NCBI GenBank assembly: GCA_918797485.1
Contig: CAKKNE010000005.1
Location: 5,146,001 to 5,210,000 of the forward strand
Direction of reading: 5' to 3'
Source: Pelagomonas calceolata
Taxonomy: Eukaryota; Sar; Pelagophyceae; Pelagomonadales; Pelagomonadaceae
DNA: 64,000 nt
The position numbers and the translations under genes are program-made. Every line of letters begins with the position of its first letter. Position 1 is the first letter of the stretch. Below the pieces are notes generated by a model, which was not told the origin of the DNA, did not search any database, and was given only the letters and a program-made list of their open reading frames with translations. Positions 63,177-64,000 of the stretch are shown piece by piece.

Positions 63177-63464
63177 CTCAGCGGTGGGCTATCCGATGAA
63201 TGTCGCGTCGCAGCGCAGCAAGGGAGCACGAATGGGTGATTGTGCGAGTCCTTTTGGGCTCCTGCCGCGGCGAGTTTGCTTGCCGCTCTCCGGCTGCAAA
63301 GCGTCCTTACGCCAGCCTATTGCTGGCAAATTTCTCACAACGAGCCGAACACATCAATTTTAGAGCTCTGCCGCCGGCAGCACGCACAGAAACGCGTCGC
63401 AGCGTGGTGAGCAACAGGGAGCCCCTGTGCTCAGCAGCCACGCGTAGCTGCAGCCGAGCCACAG

Positions 63465-64000
63465 ATGGCGGCCTTTACGCATGAGTATCGAGCACCACCG
63501 GGCTGGAGCGTCGACGGCCTCGCCCTCATGGCGGCGCGATCCGCGGTGGAGCGGGCGGCGCTCGCGTGCGCGAGGTCCCGGCTGGACGGCGACGACTGGG
63601 TCGGTGCGCTGGATCTGCTGAGTGCGGACACGCTTGCGCCTTACGCGAGCGTGGAGCTCGAGTGCGGCGCCGCCGACGTCGCCTGGGCGGACGGCGTCGT
63701 CGTCGTCGCTCGCGACGACGGCCACCTTGGATTTCATAATTGGCAAACCGGGGCGGCCGTCGTGGCGCCGGTCGTCGCCCACGCGGGAAGCGTCCGAGCC
63801 GTCGCGCGCAGCGGGCACCGCACCGTGGCCTCGACCGGCGACGACGGCGTCGTCCGGCGTTGGGACCTGCGCGAGGGCTCGCAGCTCGTGCACGAGCATT
63901 ATGGTCATACCGATGGCTGCTGTGCGATCGCGTGGTGGGACGCTACGGACACGCTCGCGTCGGGCGGCCGCGACTGCACCGTCAGGATATGGGACGGGCG
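63465..64000 (+). CDS. WD40-repeat protein (5' part only)
   Basis: The frame from the ATG at 63465 is open to the window edge (178 residues visible). After an N-terminal helical segment (LMAARSAVERAALACARSRL), propeller blades follow: DVAWADGVVVVARDDGHLGF, TVASTGDDGVVRRWDLREGS and TLASGGRDCTVRIWDG. The gene continues to the right of the window. No orthologue can be named. Confidence 0.75.
   Translation, partial: MAAFTHEYRAPPGWSVDGLALMAARSAVERAALACARSRLDGDDWVGALDLLSADTLAPYASVELECGAADVAWADGVVVVARDDGHLGFHNWQTGAAVVAPVVAHAGSVRAVARSGHRTVASTGDDGVVRRWDLREGSQLVHEHYGHTDGCCAIAWWDATDTLASGGRDCTVRIWDG

Overview
The window is nuclear DNA from a compact, GC-rich, intron-poor eukaryote. It looks like a photosynthetic stramenopile, most likely a pelagophyte of the Aureococcus/Pelagomonas type. 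The evidence: many proteins begin with a signal peptide followed by an A-[FL]-x-P type junction, as in bipartite plastid targeting; there are plastid-type genes (fibrillin/PAP, RsmG, a lumen-type FKBP); a RING-CH plus TPR protein belongs to a family I recall as large in such algae; and short introns carry transposon-like terminal inverted repeats. The species cannot be named from sequence alone. No rRNA, tRNA, CRISPR, insertion sequence or virus was recognised.

Layout, left to right. 1-9257: a partial SQ-rich disordered protein, a CFAP96-like flagellar protein, a TMEM53-like hydrolase, a coiled-coil/WD40 protein and a plastid-type membrane protein. 9727-17555: a split zinc-cluster protein, a Ca3427-like binding protein, a DUF2985-like membrane protein, a Cys-rich secreted protein, a SAP-DEAD helicase, ALG13, and the first of two LysE/CadD-like transporters. 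18045-26620: a C-type lectin receptor-like protein, an RS protein, two ORFs overlapping as TGATG, an EH-cPLA2-FYVE lipase, a junction where a coatomer-zeta fragment meets a 5'-truncated RING-CH/TPR gene, and an Sfi1-like protein. 27989-37496: a TPR-2OG oxygenase, pyridoxal kinase fused to an HAD-like tail, a TPR protein, a CAMK-like kinase, a TraB protein and a METTL-type methyltransferase. 37839-49337: a 1583-residue BspA/GH99/OmpA-like membrane protein, a UBL-BAG co-chaperone, fibrillin, the second transporter, a DPP5-type peptidase and RsmG. 49719-64000: several short plastid/secreted proteins, an FKBP, a large cyclin-box protein, an ankyrin gene carrying two introner-type introns, a PDZ protein, an FPG glycosylase, a small two-TM protein, an RGG protein and a partial WD40 gene.

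Three genome-scale patterns stand out. (1) A short dyad (core GCGGCCTGTAAGACACTAGC) recurs about a dozen times, almost always 60-310 bp upstream of start codons. (2) Introns look transposon-derived: one gene holds two inverse copies of the same element with 15-bp terminal inverted repeats and 8-bp target duplications, and a second 16-bp core (CGCCATCGACGCGACG) recurs in several other introns. (3) Convergent genes end only 3-28 bp apart, so their 3' UTRs must overlap.

The genes share no single pathway. This is an ordinary mixed eukaryotic gene neighbourhood. The novelty lies in intron birth, the promoter element and several unusual domain fusions.
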